Source: Acinetobacter larvae (GTDB lineage Bacteria > Pseudomonadota > Gammaproteobacteria > Pseudomonadales > Moraxellaceae). From it: a stretch of DNA of 64,000 nucleotides. The position numbers and the translations under genes are program-made. The notes beneath the pieces were generated by a model. It was given only the letters and a program-made list of their open reading frames with translations. It made no database searches and had not been told where the DNA came from. The stretch covers positions 930,001-994,000 of the forward strand of contig NZ_CP016895.1 of assembly GCF_001704115.1 (NCBI RefSeq). The letters run 5' to 3'. Below, piece by piece: positions 55,364 to 64,000 of this stretch. Position 1 is the first letter of the stretch, and every line of letters starts with the position of its first letter.

Positions 55364-55402
55364 GATATAGCCCTCAACACAGTGCATGCAGTGGGCTATA
55401 TC
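55364..55402. repeat. Perfect 10-bp inverted repeat between convergent exporter and bcp genes
   Basis: GATATAGCCC (55364-55373) and GGGCTATATC (55393-55402) flank a 19-nt loop. It lies between convergent genes and has no T-run, like the hairpins at 32206, 51975 and 53548. Confidence 0.75.
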
Positions 55403-55435
55403 CATTATCATTTTTAGGCTTCTGCGTATGATACT

Positions 55436-55903
55436 TTAACCAGCTTGCAGTTGTTTTAGGTCTGCAAGTACTTGTGCAGCATGACCTGCGGCTTTGACTT
55501 TGCGATAAGATTTGACCAATTTAGCTTGATGGAAAATAAAGCTAGAACGTTCTACCCCCATGACTTTTTTTCCATACATATTTTTTTCTTTGATCACATC
55601 AAAGTGTTCACAGAGTTGTTGGTCTGGATCGCTGATCAAGGAGATGGTTAGGTCTTGTTTCGTGGTAAAGTTTTGATGGGCTTTAACTGAATCTCTCGAT
55701 ACCCCAATCACTTCGCAACCAAGCTGCGCAAATTGATCTTTTAAACAACTAAAATCAACAGCTTGTGTGGTGCAACCTGGGGTTGAATCTTTGGGATAAA
55801 AGTATAGAACCAGCCAATCTTGTGGCAACTGGTTTAAGTTAATTTGCCCTGTCGTGCTTGCAAAGCTTTGCGTTGGTAACTGGATGTCTAGATCTTCACA
55901 CAT
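55436..55903 (-). CDS. bcp: Thioredoxin-dependent peroxiredoxin (Bcp / PrxQ family)
   Basis: A 155-residue cytoplasmic peroxidase. The peroxidatic cysteine is Cys44 in YPKDSTPGCTTQAVDF. E. coli Bcp places its resolving cysteine five residues later (CxxxxC); here that residue is Val49 and the next cysteine is Cys53, so this member either resolves through another cysteine or acts in a 1-Cys manner. C-terminal VMGVERSSFIFHQ fits the family. Single gene. Confidence 0.9.
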   Translation of the reverse strand: MCEDLDIQLPTQSFASTTGQINLNQLPQDWLVLYFYPKDSTPGCTTQAVDFSCLKDQFAQLGCEVIGVSRDSVKAHQNFTTKQDLTISLISDPDQQLCEHFDVIKEKNMYGKKVMGVERSSFIFHQAKLVKSYRKVKAAGHAAQVLADLKQLQAG

Positions 55904-55986
55904 ACATCACTCCATAAAAACAGCCACATACAGTGGCTGAAAGGATGTTGAACAATTTAAAAAAGGTCTTTTAAACGCTTCGGGGC

Positions 55987-56391
55987 TTATTTTGCTTGAG
56001 CAGATTTCATTGCTTCTTCAGTCAAGGTTTTGAGCTTTGCTGAAAGTTGTGGTCCAAAACATGCCAACAATTCTTGATTTTGTTTTTGCACAAAAGCAAG
56101 GGTTGATGGGTTTTTCTTTTGGTTAATTGTGCTTTGAATTTCCCATTTTTGGTTGTTGGTCAATTTACCATCAGACTCAATGGCACATGTGCAATATTTA
56201 CTCACTTCAGCGGCTGTTAATTTACCACCTTTAGCAGTTTCAGTTTTACAAACTTGGATCAGTGCATTTTTTACATTGGAGCTGCTATAAGCTTGTTGTA
56301 GAGCTGCATTGTCAGCGGCGAAGCTGGTATTTGCGAGCATCGCAGCGCCCAATACTGAAGACGTACATAAAACTGATTTTAAGATATTCAT
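55987..56391 (-). CDS. Small secreted protein of unknown function with four mature cysteines
   Basis: A 134-residue precursor with a Sec signal peptide (residues 1-25, cleavage near SFA-A). The mature part is helical and lysine/glutamine-rich with cysteines at 48, 67, 69 and 111, including a CTC motif, which could form two disulfides in the periplasm. No domain recognised. Lies just downstream of queC (10 bp) on the same strand, so it may be read by the queC transcript. Confidence 0.7.
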   Translation of the reverse strand: MNILKSVLCTSSVLGAAMLANTSFAADNAALQQAYSSSNVKNALIQVCKTETAKGGKLTAAEVSKYCTCAIESDGKLTNNQKWEIQSTINQKKNPSTLAFVQKQNQELLACFGPQLSAKLKTLTEEAMKSAQAK

Positions 56392-56401
56392 AAACTATTC
56401 T

Positions 56402-57076
56402 CTATTTGTTCGGGATGTAGCGTGTTGGATCGGCGATGCCTGCATCGGTAAAACCTTGCTTGCGCAGTCTGCAACTATCGCATTTACCACAAGCACGTCC
56501 TTGATTATCTGCTTGGTAACAAGAGACTGTCTTGCTGTAGTCTACTCCATGTTCCAAGCCTAAGCGTATAATGTTCGCTTTAGATAAATGTAACAGAGGC
56601 GTTTCGATTTTTAAAGCATTACCTTCTACACCGACTTTGGTTGCCAGTTGTGCCAGTTGTTCAAAGGCAGCAATAAACTCTGGTCGGCAATCGGGATAAC
56701 CAGAATAATCGACAGCATTAATGCCAATCACAATGGCTTGTGCGGCATAGACTTCAGCCGCAGCCAGTGCATAAGATAAAAAGATGGTATTTCGTGCTGG
56801 AACATAGGTAATCGGAATGCCACTTTGTTCTTGTTCTGGAACATCAATGCTATGGTCGGTCAATGCTGAGCCGCCCAATTGACCGAGGTCAATTTGAATG
56901 GTGCGATGTTCAACACCTAAATCTTGGCACATGGCTTTGGCGGCATCTAGTTCGGTGGTAGAACGTTGCCCGTATAGGAAGCTGAGCGCAATACATTCAT
57001 AGCGTGCTTGTGCCCAAGCCAAACAAGTTGTGGAATCTAAGCCGCCTGATAGCAGCACAATGGCACGCGCGCGCAT
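56402..57076 (-). CDS. queC: 7-cyano-7-deazaguanine synthase QueC
   Basis: ATP-dependent conversion of carboxy-deazaguanine to preQ0, the precursor of the queuosine tRNA base. The 224-residue protein has the PP-loop SGGLDSTTC near 10 and a zinc site of four cysteines near 188-207 ([19 protein letters not shown]). ATG 57076 has GGAG 7 bp upstream; the frame opens six codons earlier. It follows queE by 68 bp on the same strand, forming a queuosine cluster. Confidence 0.95.
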   Translation of the reverse strand: MRARAIVLLSGGLDSTTCLAWAQARYECIALSFLYGQRSTTELDAAKAMCQDLGVEHRTIQIDLGQLGGSALTDHSIDVPEQEQSGIPITYVPARNTIFLSYALAAAEVYAAQAIVIGINAVDYSGYPDCRPEFIAAFEQLAQLATKVGVEGNALKIETPLLHLSKANIIRLGLEHGVDYSKTVSCYQADNQGRACGKCDSCRLRKQGFTDAGIADPTRYIPNK

Positions 57077-57144
57077 AATGTTTCTCCATAGCAAAGTTGC
57101 TGAATAAAAATAATCGATGTGGTCAGAATGTAGATGAGCGTGAT

Positions 57145-57855
57145 CTAGCGACCCGTCTCATCATTCCAAAGTAATTTATGCAATTGTAATTGAAAACGAA
57201 CTTGAAGACGATCATCTAAAATCCATTGCGCTAAATCTCTGGCTAAAGCTGGGAGTGCAACCGCACCTTTTTCAATGGCAAAGGCAGGGGAAAACCAAAC
57301 GCTACCAACACGTTGTTCTAAACGATAGCGTTCAACTTGATTTTTAGCCCAGATATAGTCTTCACGATTACAAATGACAAATTTAATTTGATCATGTGCT
57401 GTCAGGTGATCGAGATTACTGAGTAAGTTTTTGCGTTCCTCGCCCGAACTTGGCGTTTTTAAGTCCATGACTTTAGAGACGCGAGGATCAACCTTAGAAA
57501 CATCTAATGCTCCACTGGTTTCTAAAGAAACTTGACATCCTAAATCGGCTAATTGTGTCATGAGTGGAATACAATTGGGCTGCGCTAAAGGTTCACCACC
57601 GGTAATACAAATATGTGGTGTTTGATAGGCGCGTGCGACGTCAATAATATGTGCCAAACTTAAACGTTCACCACCTTCAAAAGAATAGGTGGTATCACAA
57701 TAGTGGCAACGTAATGGACAGCCTGTAAGACGAATGAATACCGTTGCCAAACCTGCGCTATTGGCTTCACCTTGTAGTGAATAAAAAATCTCAGTTATAC
57801 GAAGACCTGCCGCAGGATCGGAGACAGGTATCGCAGTAGAACGACGTGCGTGCAT
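57145..57855 (-). CDS. queE: 7-carboxy-7-deazaguanine synthase QueE (radical SAM)
   Basis: Radical-SAM enzyme that contracts the ring of 6-carboxytetrahydropterin, the step before QueC. The 236-residue protein has the SAM-cluster cysteines Cys46, Cys50 and Cys53 in [12 protein letters not shown] (Cx3Cx2C) and the substrate/SAM-binding [11 protein letters not shown] near 82. Its C-terminal half is the reduced barrel typical of QueE. Precedes queC on the minus strand. Confidence 0.95.
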   Translation of the reverse strand: MHARRSTAIPVSDPAAGLRITEIFYSLQGEANSAGLATVFIRLTGCPLRCHYCDTTYSFEGGERLSLAHIIDVARAYQTPHICITGGEPLAQPNCIPLMTQLADLGCQVSLETSGALDVSKVDPRVSKVMDLKTPSSGEERKNLLSNLDHLTAHDQIKFVICNREDYIWAKNQVERYRLEQRVGSVWFSPAFAIEKGAVALPALARDLAQWILDDRLQVRFQLQLHKLLWNDETGR

Positions 57856-57879
57856 ATATTTATCTAGACCACATGAAAA

Positions 57880-57919
57880 AACAAAAAGTCTCTACGCCCA
57901 TGACTGACCGTAGAGACTT
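57880..57919 (-). terminator. Intrinsic terminator of dapD
   Basis: AAGTCTCTACG (57886-57896) pairs with CGTAGAGACTT (57909-57919). On the minus strand the stem is followed by a TTTTTGTTTTTT tract. It lies between dapD and queE. Confidence 0.85.
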
Positions 57920-57934
57920 AAATTATATGGAAAA

Positions 57935-58756
57935 TTAGTCTTCGCGTAACAAGTCATTTAAGCTTGTTTTAGCGCGTGTTTGTGCATCAACTTTTTTCAC
58001 AATGATTGCTGCATATAGGCTATAGCGTCCATCTTTAGATGGTAGGCTGCCAGGTACAACAACTGAACCCGCAGGTACACGACCATAGTGAATTTCACCT
58101 GTTTCACGGTCATAAATTCGTGTTGATTGACCAATGAAAACACCCATTGAAATGACAGAGCCTTCTTCAACAATCACGCCTTCAACGATTTCTGAGCGTG
58201 CGCCGATAAAGCAGTTGTCTTCAATGATGGTTGGATTTGCTTGGAGAGGTTCTAATACACCGCCAATGCCTACACCACCAGAAAGATGCACGTTTTTACC
58301 GATTTGTGCACATGAACCTACAGTTGCCCACGTATCGACCATGGTGCCTTCATCAACATAAGCGCCGATATTGACATAAGAGGGCATCAAAACAACATTT
58401 TTAGCTTGGAAGCTACCTTTACGTGCAACAGCCGGTGGGACTACACGTACACCAGCAGCTTGGAATTGTGCATCACTCCAACCAGAAAATTTAGTTTCAA
58501 CTTTATCGTAGAAACGTAAATCGCCAGCATCGATCGGATGGTTGTCATTGAGTTTGAAAGAAAGAAGTACAGCTTTCTTTACCCATTGATGAACAATCCA
58601 TTGCCCATCAAATTTTTCTGCAACACGTAAGCTACCATCATCTAAGCGAGCAATCACTTGTTCAACCGCTTGACGAATTTCTGCAGGACAATCCGCTGCA
58701 GAGAGCTGCGCACGATTTTCAAATGCTTGCTCTATCATCGTAGAAAGCTGAGACAT
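57935..58756 (-). CDS. dapD: Tetrahydrodipicolinate N-succinyltransferase DapD
   Basis: Lysine/diaminopimelate pathway enzyme that succinylates tetrahydrodipicolinate. The 273-residue protein (E. coli 274) has the left-handed parallel beta-helix from about residue 105 to 240, shown by imperfect hexapeptide repeats ([40 protein letters not shown]). ATG 58756 is preferred over the frame start 5 codons earlier. Single gene with its own terminator. Confidence 0.96.
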   Translation of the reverse strand: MSQLSTMIEQAFENRAQLSAADCPAEIRQAVEQVIARLDDGSLRVAEKFDGQWIVHQWVKKAVLLSFKLNDNHPIDAGDLRFYDKVETKFSGWSDAQFQAAGVRVVPPAVARKGSFQAKNVVLMPSYVNIGAYVDEGTMVDTWATVGSCAQIGKNVHLSGGVGIGGVLEPLQANPTIIEDNCFIGARSEIVEGVIVEEGSVISMGVFIGQSTRIYDRETGEIHYGRVPAGSVVVPGSLPSKDGRYSLYAAIIVKKVDAQTRAKTSLNDLLRED

Positions 58757-59220
58757 AATCTTCCTTCCCAAAAAATTTAAAAGATTTTACACCAAATCGC
58801 TAAGATTAACCTGTATTCATCCTGATTACTATGTAATCCTGATCCAGATTGAAAAAAGCATTTGCTTGGTGCAAGTATAAATTTCATTTACAGTCATTTT
58901 AAAATAGTTTTTATCACGTGCTGATGGAAATTGAGTGGTCATTAAAATGGCTAAAATAATGATTTTGGTTTACAAATTGGACAAAATTTTACTACGAACT
59001 CAAAATGGTAAAAAATATATTTTTATTTAATGGAAAATTTATTGTAATTTGTCAAGCCCTAAGTGTTTATAAAATACAGTGCCTTACATAAAATTGTATC
59101 AAAAAGCTACAAAAAGTTAAATTTGAATGGTTAAAAATTTAACAAAACTCGTTTAAGGTTATGCAACACAGCGACTATAAATAATTTGAATGAGATGGTT
59201 TTTCTATCTAGGAGATACAC
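58757..59220. other. Divergent AT-rich promoter region dapD / carO
   Basis: 464 bp without supported coding sequence. It contains GATTAC-tat-GTAATC near 58826 flanked by two ATCCTGAT words, and long A/T runs closer to carO. The carO ribosome binding site is TAGGAG (59208-59213). Regulatory proteins that act here cannot be named. Confidence 0.45.
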
Positions 59221-59967
59221 ATGAAATCTTTAAAGCTCGCAATTGTGACAACAGCGTTGACTTGCTCTGGTTTAGCTATGGCAGATTCAGCAGTAGTCCA
59301 AGGTAACTCTGTTTTTGATGGTAAGCAGCTTATTCCATCTGGTGTGCGTGCTGAGGTGGGAACAACAGGTTATGGTGGTGCACTATTATGGGATGTGAAC
59401 CCATATGTAGGCTTAGCGCTTGGCTATAATGGTGGTGATATTTCTTGGTCTGATGACGTAAAAGTCAATGGCTCAAAATATGACATCGATATGGACAATA
59501 ATAATGTTTATTTAAATGTTGAAGTTCGTCCTTGGGGTGCAAGTAGCAATACCTTTGCCAAAAGCTTATATGTTGCGACAGGTGTGGGTTATACCGACAA
59601 TGACTATGACTTAGACCGTCGTGTAGATGCAAACCGCAACTTTACAGTCAACAATACTGATTTTAAAGCGGGTGCCAATGGTGCACACATCAACGGTAAG
59701 ATGAAATATAAAAATGATATTTCACCTTATATCGGTTTAGGGATTGCACCGAAGTTTAATAAGAACTGGGGTGTATTTGGTGAAATTGGTGCCTACTATA
59801 CAGGTAACCCACAGGTTGCTTTGAATCTTGAATCTGGTGGTGCCAATACTGCTACAGATACCGCTTTACTCGAAAATGAAATTCGTAATGAAGCAAATAA
59901 AATTTCGACCAAGAGCAGATATGAATGGATGCCTGTTGGTAAAGTCGGTGTTAGCTTTAACTGGTAA
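59221..59967 (+). CDS. carO: Outer-membrane beta-barrel channel CarO
   Basis: Acinetobacter 29-kDa eight-stranded outer-membrane barrel, reported to take up ornithine and basic amino acids and linked to carbapenem influx. The 248-residue precursor has a signal peptide (cleavage after residue 21, AMA-D). Segments that I recall as nearly invariant in CarO are AEVGTTGYGGALLWDVNPYV, ALGYNGGDISWSDDVKVNG, DMDNNNVYLNVEVRPWGAS, and the C-terminal YEWMPVGKVGVSFNW ending in aromatic Trp. The reading frame is intact. Confidence 0.93.
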   Translation: MKSLKLAIVTTALTCSGLAMADSAVVQGNSVFDGKQLIPSGVRAEVGTTGYGGALLWDVNPYVGLALGYNGGDISWSDDVKVNGSKYDIDMDNNNVYLNVEVRPWGASSNTFAKSLYVATGVGYTDNDYDLDRRVDANRNFTVNNTDFKAGANGAHINGKMKYKNDISPYIGLGIAPKFNKNWGVFGEIGAYYTGNPQVALNLESGGANTATDTALLENEIRNEANKISTKSRYEWMPVGKVGVSFNW

Positions 59968-59997
59968 GATTGCGCAAGCATAGTTTAGATATGCTGC

Positions 59998-60027
59998 AAA
60001 AAAAAAACGAGCTACGGCTCGTTTTTT
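59998..60027 (+). terminator. Intrinsic terminator of carO
   Basis: AAAAAAACGAGC pairs with GGCTCGTTTTTTT around TAC. It begins 30 bp after the carO stop codon and could also act on the convergent cysB transcript. Confidence 0.88.
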
Positions 60028-60089
60028 TGCATTAAATCAATATGTTGGCTAATTGTCTAAGTTAAAATCTTGACTTAGTCTAGATATGG

Positions 60090-61019
60090 TCAATCATCCG
60101 GATAAGCAACGCGTTTTAGCGCTTTGATATCTGCTTCTGGTGAGCATAACGAAATAAACTCATAACCATAGCCCCGTAATAGATGTCCTTTACGTACCGC
60201 GATCCAGGTTGTATTTAAGCCAAAGAGATCGGTATTGACTTGTTTTAAGCGATGATCACGTTCAGGATCATATGCTACGTCATTGACAATCCCAATGCCC
60301 ATACCTAACTCGACATAGGTTTTTATGACATCGGCATCGAGAGCAGACATGACGATATCGGCATGTAAACCTGCTTTTTCAAAAGCTTGATCTATTTTAG
60401 AGCGTCCAGTAAAACCGCCATGATAGGTAATGATTGGATATTGTGCCAGTGTCTCTAATGTAATGTCTGCAACGGGGATATTACTTAAAGGATGTTGTGA
60501 AGGCGTAATAATACTGTGTTTCCACGTATAAAAAGGTACGCTGGCTAAGTTTTCTTCGGTGGTTAATGACTCCGTTGCAATACCGATATCGGCCAAACCC
60601 ATCGATAACAACTCAGCAATTTCCACTGGGCTGGCTTGTTGCAAAATCAAATGGACTTTGGGGAAGTGCTTTTTAAAGGCATTGACAATCGGAGGTAACA
60701 CATAACGCGCTTGGGTATGGGTGGTGGCAATGGTTAAAGTGCCTTCATCGACTTTATTAAAGTCATCAGCTAGACGTTTGATATTATCTGCATCAATCAG
60801 CATTCTTTCGACAATACTCAACAAGGCTTGACCAGGCTCAGTTAAGCCTAAGAGACGTTTACCTTTACGAACAAATAACTGTACTCCAAGCTCATCTTCT
60901 AAGTCTTTGATGTGCTTACTGACGCCTGATTGAGAGGTATAAAGTGCTGCAGACGCTTCGGTTAAGTTAAAGTTTTGTCGTACAGTTTCTCGAATGATTC
61001 TAAGTTGTTGAAAATTCAT
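60090..61019 (-). CDS. cysB: LysR-family sulfur regulator CysB
   Basis: Master activator of sulfate assimilation and sulfur scavenging, induced by N-acetylserine/O-acetylserine. The 309-residue protein has the N-terminal helix-turn-helix (about 19-40, LTEASAALYTSQSGVSKHIK), then TTHTQARYVLPPIVNAFK near 100 and TYHGGFTGRSKID near 202, segments that mark CysB. It lies 46 bp after cysA on the same strand, so it is probably the last gene of the sulfate transport operon. Confidence 0.95.
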   Translation of the reverse strand: MNFQQLRIIRETVRQNFNLTEASAALYTSQSGVSKHIKDLEDELGVQLFVRKGKRLLGLTEPGQALLSIVERMLIDADNIKRLADDFNKVDEGTLTIATTHTQARYVLPPIVNAFKKHFPKVHLILQQASPVEIAELLSMGLADIGIATESLTTEENLASVPFYTWKHSIITPSQHPLSNIPVADITLETLAQYPIITYHGGFTGRSKIDQAFEKAGLHADIVMSALDADVIKTYVELGMGIGIVNDVAYDPERDHRLKQVNTDLFGLNTTWIAVRKGHLLRGYGYEFISLCSPEADIKALKRVAYPDD

Positions 61020-61065
61020 GACATTGAGTACCTAGATAGAACTGTAAATAGAGTTGAACATCGCG

Positions 61066-62127
61066 CTAAGCGACCTGATGTTCAAATAAATGTAAAGTGG
61101 TTGCGCTTAACCAAACAGTTTGATTGGCACGTAATTGATGCTGCTTGGCTTGATCAATCGTTAGATTTATTTCTAGAATTTGTCCAGAATAATCTTGTAA
61201 TTCAGCGATGACTTTGCCTGCAATCCAAACTTCTCTTAAGAAGGTTGCTTGAATCGCATTCGGTGTTGCGACGGTATGAATCTGTAGTTCATCTGGGCGA
61301 GCAAAGGCTAAGACTTTACCTTGTGGTGCAGCGTGTAAATGTGGCAGTTGAATACGGTCTTCACCTATAGTCACCACGCCCTGATGGTTTTCGGCTTCAA
61401 AGCGATTGGTTTGCCCTAAGAAATCAAAGACAAAAGGGGTGCTTGGCTGTTCAAACACTTGGCGCGGTGAGCCTATTTGTTCGATATTACCTTTGTTCAT
61501 CACCACGATTTGATCGGCGACTTCAAGCGCTTCTTCTTGGTCATGGGTAACAAAAATCGAGGTGATATGTAGCTCGTCATGCAGACTCCGTAACCAACGG
61601 CGTAATTCTTTACGTACTTTGGCATCTAAGGCACCAAAAGGTTCATCAAGTAGTAGCACACGTGGTTCTACCGCCAAGGCACGGGCCAACGCAATACGTT
61701 GACGTTGACCACCTGAAAGTTGTGCTGGATAACGATCTGCTAAAAAGCCTAATTGCACCAAGTCAAGTAATTTGGTAACCCGTTTTTTGATTTCTGCTTC
61801 TGAAGGACGCGTTGAACGCGGGCGTACTCTTAAACCAAAAGCAACGTTGTCAAAGACCGTCATATGTCTAAATAAAGCATAATGTTGAAAGACAAAGCCC
61901 ACTTGACGTTCCCGTACATGCACATCTGTTGCGTCATTGCCCTCTAAAATCACTTGACCGCTATCGGCTGTTTCGAGCCCTGCGATAATACGCAATAAGG
62001 TGGTTTTACCGCAGCCAGATGGCCCCAATAATGCGACCAATTGACCTTCAGGAAAGTCTAAAGAGATATTATTTAACGCGTGGAATGCGCCAAAGTCTTT
62101 ACGTATGTTTTTAACTTGTATACTCAT
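61066..62127 (-). CDS. cysA: Sulfate/thiosulfate ABC transporter ATPase CysA
   Basis: Nucleotide-binding subunit of the sulfate importer. The 353-residue protein has Walker [10 protein letters not shown] at 35-43, signature [16 protein letters not shown] near 137, Walker [14 protein letters not shown] near 158 and a C-terminal regulatory domain from about 240. ATG 62127 has AGGA 8 bp upstream and is preferred over the frame start. Follows cysW by 15 bp. Confidence 0.95.
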   Translation of the reverse strand: MSIQVKNIRKDFGAFHALNNISLDFPEGQLVALLGPSGCGKTTLLRIIAGLETADSGQVILEGNDATDVHVRERQVGFVFQHYALFRHMTVFDNVAFGLRVRPRSTRPSEAEIKKRVTKLLDLVQLGFLADRYPAQLSGGQRQRIALARALAVEPRVLLLDEPFGALDAKVRKELRRWLRSLHDELHITSIFVTHDQEEALEVADQIVVMNKGNIEQIGSPRQVFEQPSTPFVFDFLGQTNRFEAENHQGVVTIGEDRIQLPHLHAAPQGKVLAFARPDELQIHTVATPNAIQATFLREVWIAGKVIAELQDYSGQILEINLTIDQAKQHQLRANQTVWLSATTLHLFEHQVA

Positions 62128-62142
62128 GATGACCATCCTGTA

Positions 62143-63030
62143 CTACGAGATCGATTGATCTGCATCGTTATTTTGTTTTTCTTGGCGGAATTCAACCCAA
62201 GTTTTGAGCACTAAGGTGACGATTGCCAATAAAGCCAGCAATGAAGACACCGCAAAGGCTGCACTAAAGGTGTATTCGTTATATAAAATTTCAACATGTA
62301 ATGGCAAGGTATTGGTCTCCCCACGGATATGTCCAGATACCACAGAGACAGCACCAAATTCACCCATGGCACGGGCATTACACAGAATGACACCGTAAAT
62401 CAGCCCCCATTTGATATTGGGTAAGGTAACTTTCCAAAAGGTTTGCCAACCTGATGCGCCCAGCACGATCGCCGCTTCTTCTTCTTCACTGCCTTGTGCT
62501 TCCATCAAGGGAATCAGTTCGCGGGCCACAAAAGGCACGGTAATAAAGACAGTTGCCAATACAATGGCTGGGGTGGCATAAAGGATTTTGATATCGTGAT
62601 CCATTAACCAGCCACCAAGCCAACCTTGGCTACCAAAGATCAAGACCAGCATTAAGCCTGCAATGACGGGTGAAACCGAAAAGGGCATATCAATGATCGT
62701 GGTGAGTATGGCTTTACCACGGAATTGATATTTGGCAACACACCAAGCTGCAGCGACCCCAAACACCATATTGAGCGGAACGGCAATGGCAGCAGTGAGT
62801 AATGTCAGCTTAACAGCAGAGAGTGTATCTGGGCTGACCAATGCACTAAAGTAAACTTCTAGACCTTGTTTAAATGCTTCTACGAATACTAAAATCAGTG
62901 GCAGCAATAGGCAGGCAGCGAAGAAGATTAATGCAATCGTGATCAGCACAATCCGTACCGCGATAGGTTCACGGGTGGCATCTCTAGACTGTAAACGTTC
63001 AGCAATATCGTGATGGCTATTGATACTCAT
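62143..63030 (-). CDS. cysW: Sulfate/thiosulfate ABC transporter permease CysW
   Basis: One of two inner-membrane permease subunits, about 295 residues with six hydrophobic helices. [22 protein letters not shown] near 235 is a CysW hallmark and [19 protein letters not shown] marks the first helix. ATG 63030 overlaps the cysT stop codon by 4 bp (ATGA), with GGAGG 8 bp upstream, so the two permeases are translationally coupled. Confidence 0.94.
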   Translation of the reverse strand: MSINSHHDIAERLQSRDATREPIAVRIVLITIALIFFAACLLLPLILVFVEAFKQGLEVYFSALVSPDTLSAVKLTLLTAAIAVPLNMVFGVAAAWCVAKYQFRGKAILTTIIDMPFSVSPVIAGLMLVLIFGSQGWLGGWLMDHDIKILYATPAIVLATVFITVPFVARELIPLMEAQGSEEEEAAIVLGASGWQTFWKVTLPNIKWGLIYGVILCNARAMGEFGAVSVVSGHIRGETNTLPLHVEILYNEYTFSAAFAVSSLLALLAIVTLVLKTWVEFRQEKQNNDADQSIS

Positions 63031-63863
63031 CGTGCAGACCTCCCAGTACGTCGACTTGCCCAAGCTTGTACCACATTAATGAGCAATAAAATGGCGAAGG
63101 AAATCAGTAACATCACCACAGCAATGGTGGTTGCACCAGCATAGTCATATTCTTCTAAACGAGAAATAATCAATAACGGTGCAATTTCGGTTTTAAAGGG
63201 CTGATTCCCTGCAATAAAAATAACAGAACCATATTCACCGACACCGCGGGCAAAAGCTAAGGCAAAGCCGGTGAGCAATGCTGGAAATAAAATCGGTAAA
63301 ATCACTTTGCAGACGATTTGCAAACGATTGGCACCTAATGCTGATGCTGCTTCTTCCAGTTCAGTCTCGATGTCGGCCAGTACCGGCTGCACGGTTCGGA
63401 CTACGAAAGGAATACCAATAAAAATCAACGCTAAGGTAATCCCGATTGGAGTATAGGCAATTTGCAAGTTAAAAAAACTTTCCAAATATTGCCCAATCCA
63501 ACCAGTAGGGGCATAGAGTGAAGTCAAGGCAATCCCGGCAACGGCTGTCGGTAGGGCAAAGGGTAAATCGACCAAGGCATCAATCAAACGTTTACCCGGA
63601 AAGCGATAGCGCACCAAACACCATGCCAACAACAGCCCAAAAATTACATTAATAAAAGCCGCTAATAGCGCAGTGCTAAAACTGAGCTGTAAGGCTTTTA
63701 TAATACGTTGTGAACTGATGATGTCGAGAAAGCCGTCCCAACCAATTCCCAATGATTTGATAAAGACCGCAGATAGGGGAATCAGTACGATCAAAGATAA
63801 ATATGCTAAGGTGAAGCCTAAGGAAAGACCAAACCCCGGCAGCACTCTGGATTGCTGCGCCAT
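63027..63863 (-). CDS. cysT: Sulfate/thiosulfate ABC transporter permease CysT (CysU)
   Basis: The second permease of the sulfate importer, 278 residues with six helices. [20 protein letters not shown] opens the protein, and [20 protein letters not shown] near 213 is a CysT hallmark. GAGGAG lies 7 bp before the ATG. It is the first gene of the operon inside the window. A periplasmic sulfate-binding protein gene would be expected upstream but is not identifiable in the remaining 137 bp. Confidence 0.94.
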   Translation of the reverse strand: MAQQSRVLPGFGLSLGFTLAYLSLIVLIPLSAVFIKSLGIGWDGFLDIISSQRIIKALQLSFSTALLAAFINVIFGLLLAWCLVRYRFPGKRLIDALVDLPFALPTAVAGIALTSLYAPTGWIGQYLESFFNLQIAYTPIGITLALIFIGIPFVVRTVQPVLADIETELEEAASALGANRLQIVCKVILPILFPALLTGFALAFARGVGEYGSVIFIAGNQPFKTEIAPLLIISRLEEYDYAGATTIAVVMLLISFAILLLINVVQAWASRRTGRSAR

Positions 63864-64000
63864 GTTGACTCCTCAAAATGAGAAAAGCTTATTGAAATCA
63901 ATAAGCATATAAAGATATATCGTTGTGTTTAGCCCATGTGTGGGGCAGTGTAGATGCTGACCCAACAGGTTGTAAGTGCTTAGATGGCATATCTGAGATA
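63864..64000 (-). other. Window end: cysT leader, possible 3' end of an upstream gene
   Basis: On the minus strand one frame is open from the window edge to a TGA at 63898-63900, encoding a tail ending HNDISLYAY. It could be the C-terminus of a gene upstream of cysT, or chance. It does not resemble the usual end of a sulfate-binding protein. It spans only about 34 codons, so no call is made. Confidence 0.25.

Overview
The window reads as chromosomal DNA of an Acinetobacter species (Moraxellaceae, Gammaproteobacteria). The strongest marker is an intact carO-type outer-membrane channel gene at 59221. The wider gene set (PA3496-family acidic protein beside a UPF0149 protein, rpoD without rpsU-dnaG, ruvAB next to tol-pal, a cysT-cysW-cysA-cysB order) and the AT-rich intergenic DNA fit the same group. 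This assignment rests on recalled family sequences, not on a search. I see no prophage, insertion sequence, CRISPR array, rRNA or tRNA. Almost all of it is core genome.

Layout. 0-9.8 kb: a Gcr-type membrane protein, ispB, rplU-rpmA behind a foldable leader, lolA, a DUF3298-type lipoprotein, serS, cysG and trmL. 9.8-20.6 kb: a PuuP-like permease, an iron-dependent alcohol dehydrogenase paired with an SCP2-domain protein, lipB, ybeD, rpoD, two small acidic-protein genes, a thiopurine methyltransferase, a 9 x 9 bp minisatellite, trhO and a DUF1289 gene. 20.6-24.1 kb: a LysE-type exporter, a TetR regulator facing an HPP membrane protein across duplicated operator-like palindromes, and ribB under an FMN riboswitch. 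24.4-29.0 kb: a five-gene sulfur cluster with a TauABC-like importer, a PLP enzyme of the D-cysteine desulfhydrase/L-cysteate sulfo-lyase family, and an Asp/Glu-type racemase.

29.2-45 kb: exoX-like nuclease, glyA, rnk, an ECF sigma factor in overlapping order with a membrane protein and a DUF3106 protein, an RNA methyltransferase, fbp, the full ybgC-tolQRAB-pal envelope operon, ruvAB, a hairpin-dense intergenic region and dgt. 45-64 kb: purL, kgtP, small genes, a crotonase, nadM, argP facing its exporter, bcp, queC-queE, dapD, carO, cysB and the sulfate importer cysA-cysW-cysT. The sulfate-binding protein gene is not identified in the window.

How the genes connect. Sulfur is a recurring theme: siroheme for sulfite reductase (cysG), sulfate uptake and its regulator (cysTWA, cysB), and a scavenging cluster that could release sulfite or sulfide from cysteate or D-cysteine. 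The envelope theme covers lolA, tol-pal, carO and the Gcr-like protein. No gene family here looks wholly new. The most interesting items are the putative cysteate/cysteine scavenging operon, the structured leader abutting the rplU ribosome binding site, a recurring class of near-perfect hairpins without U-tracts between convergent genes, and many short tandem duplications. Start codons were adjusted by Shine-Dalgarno position and family length where stated.
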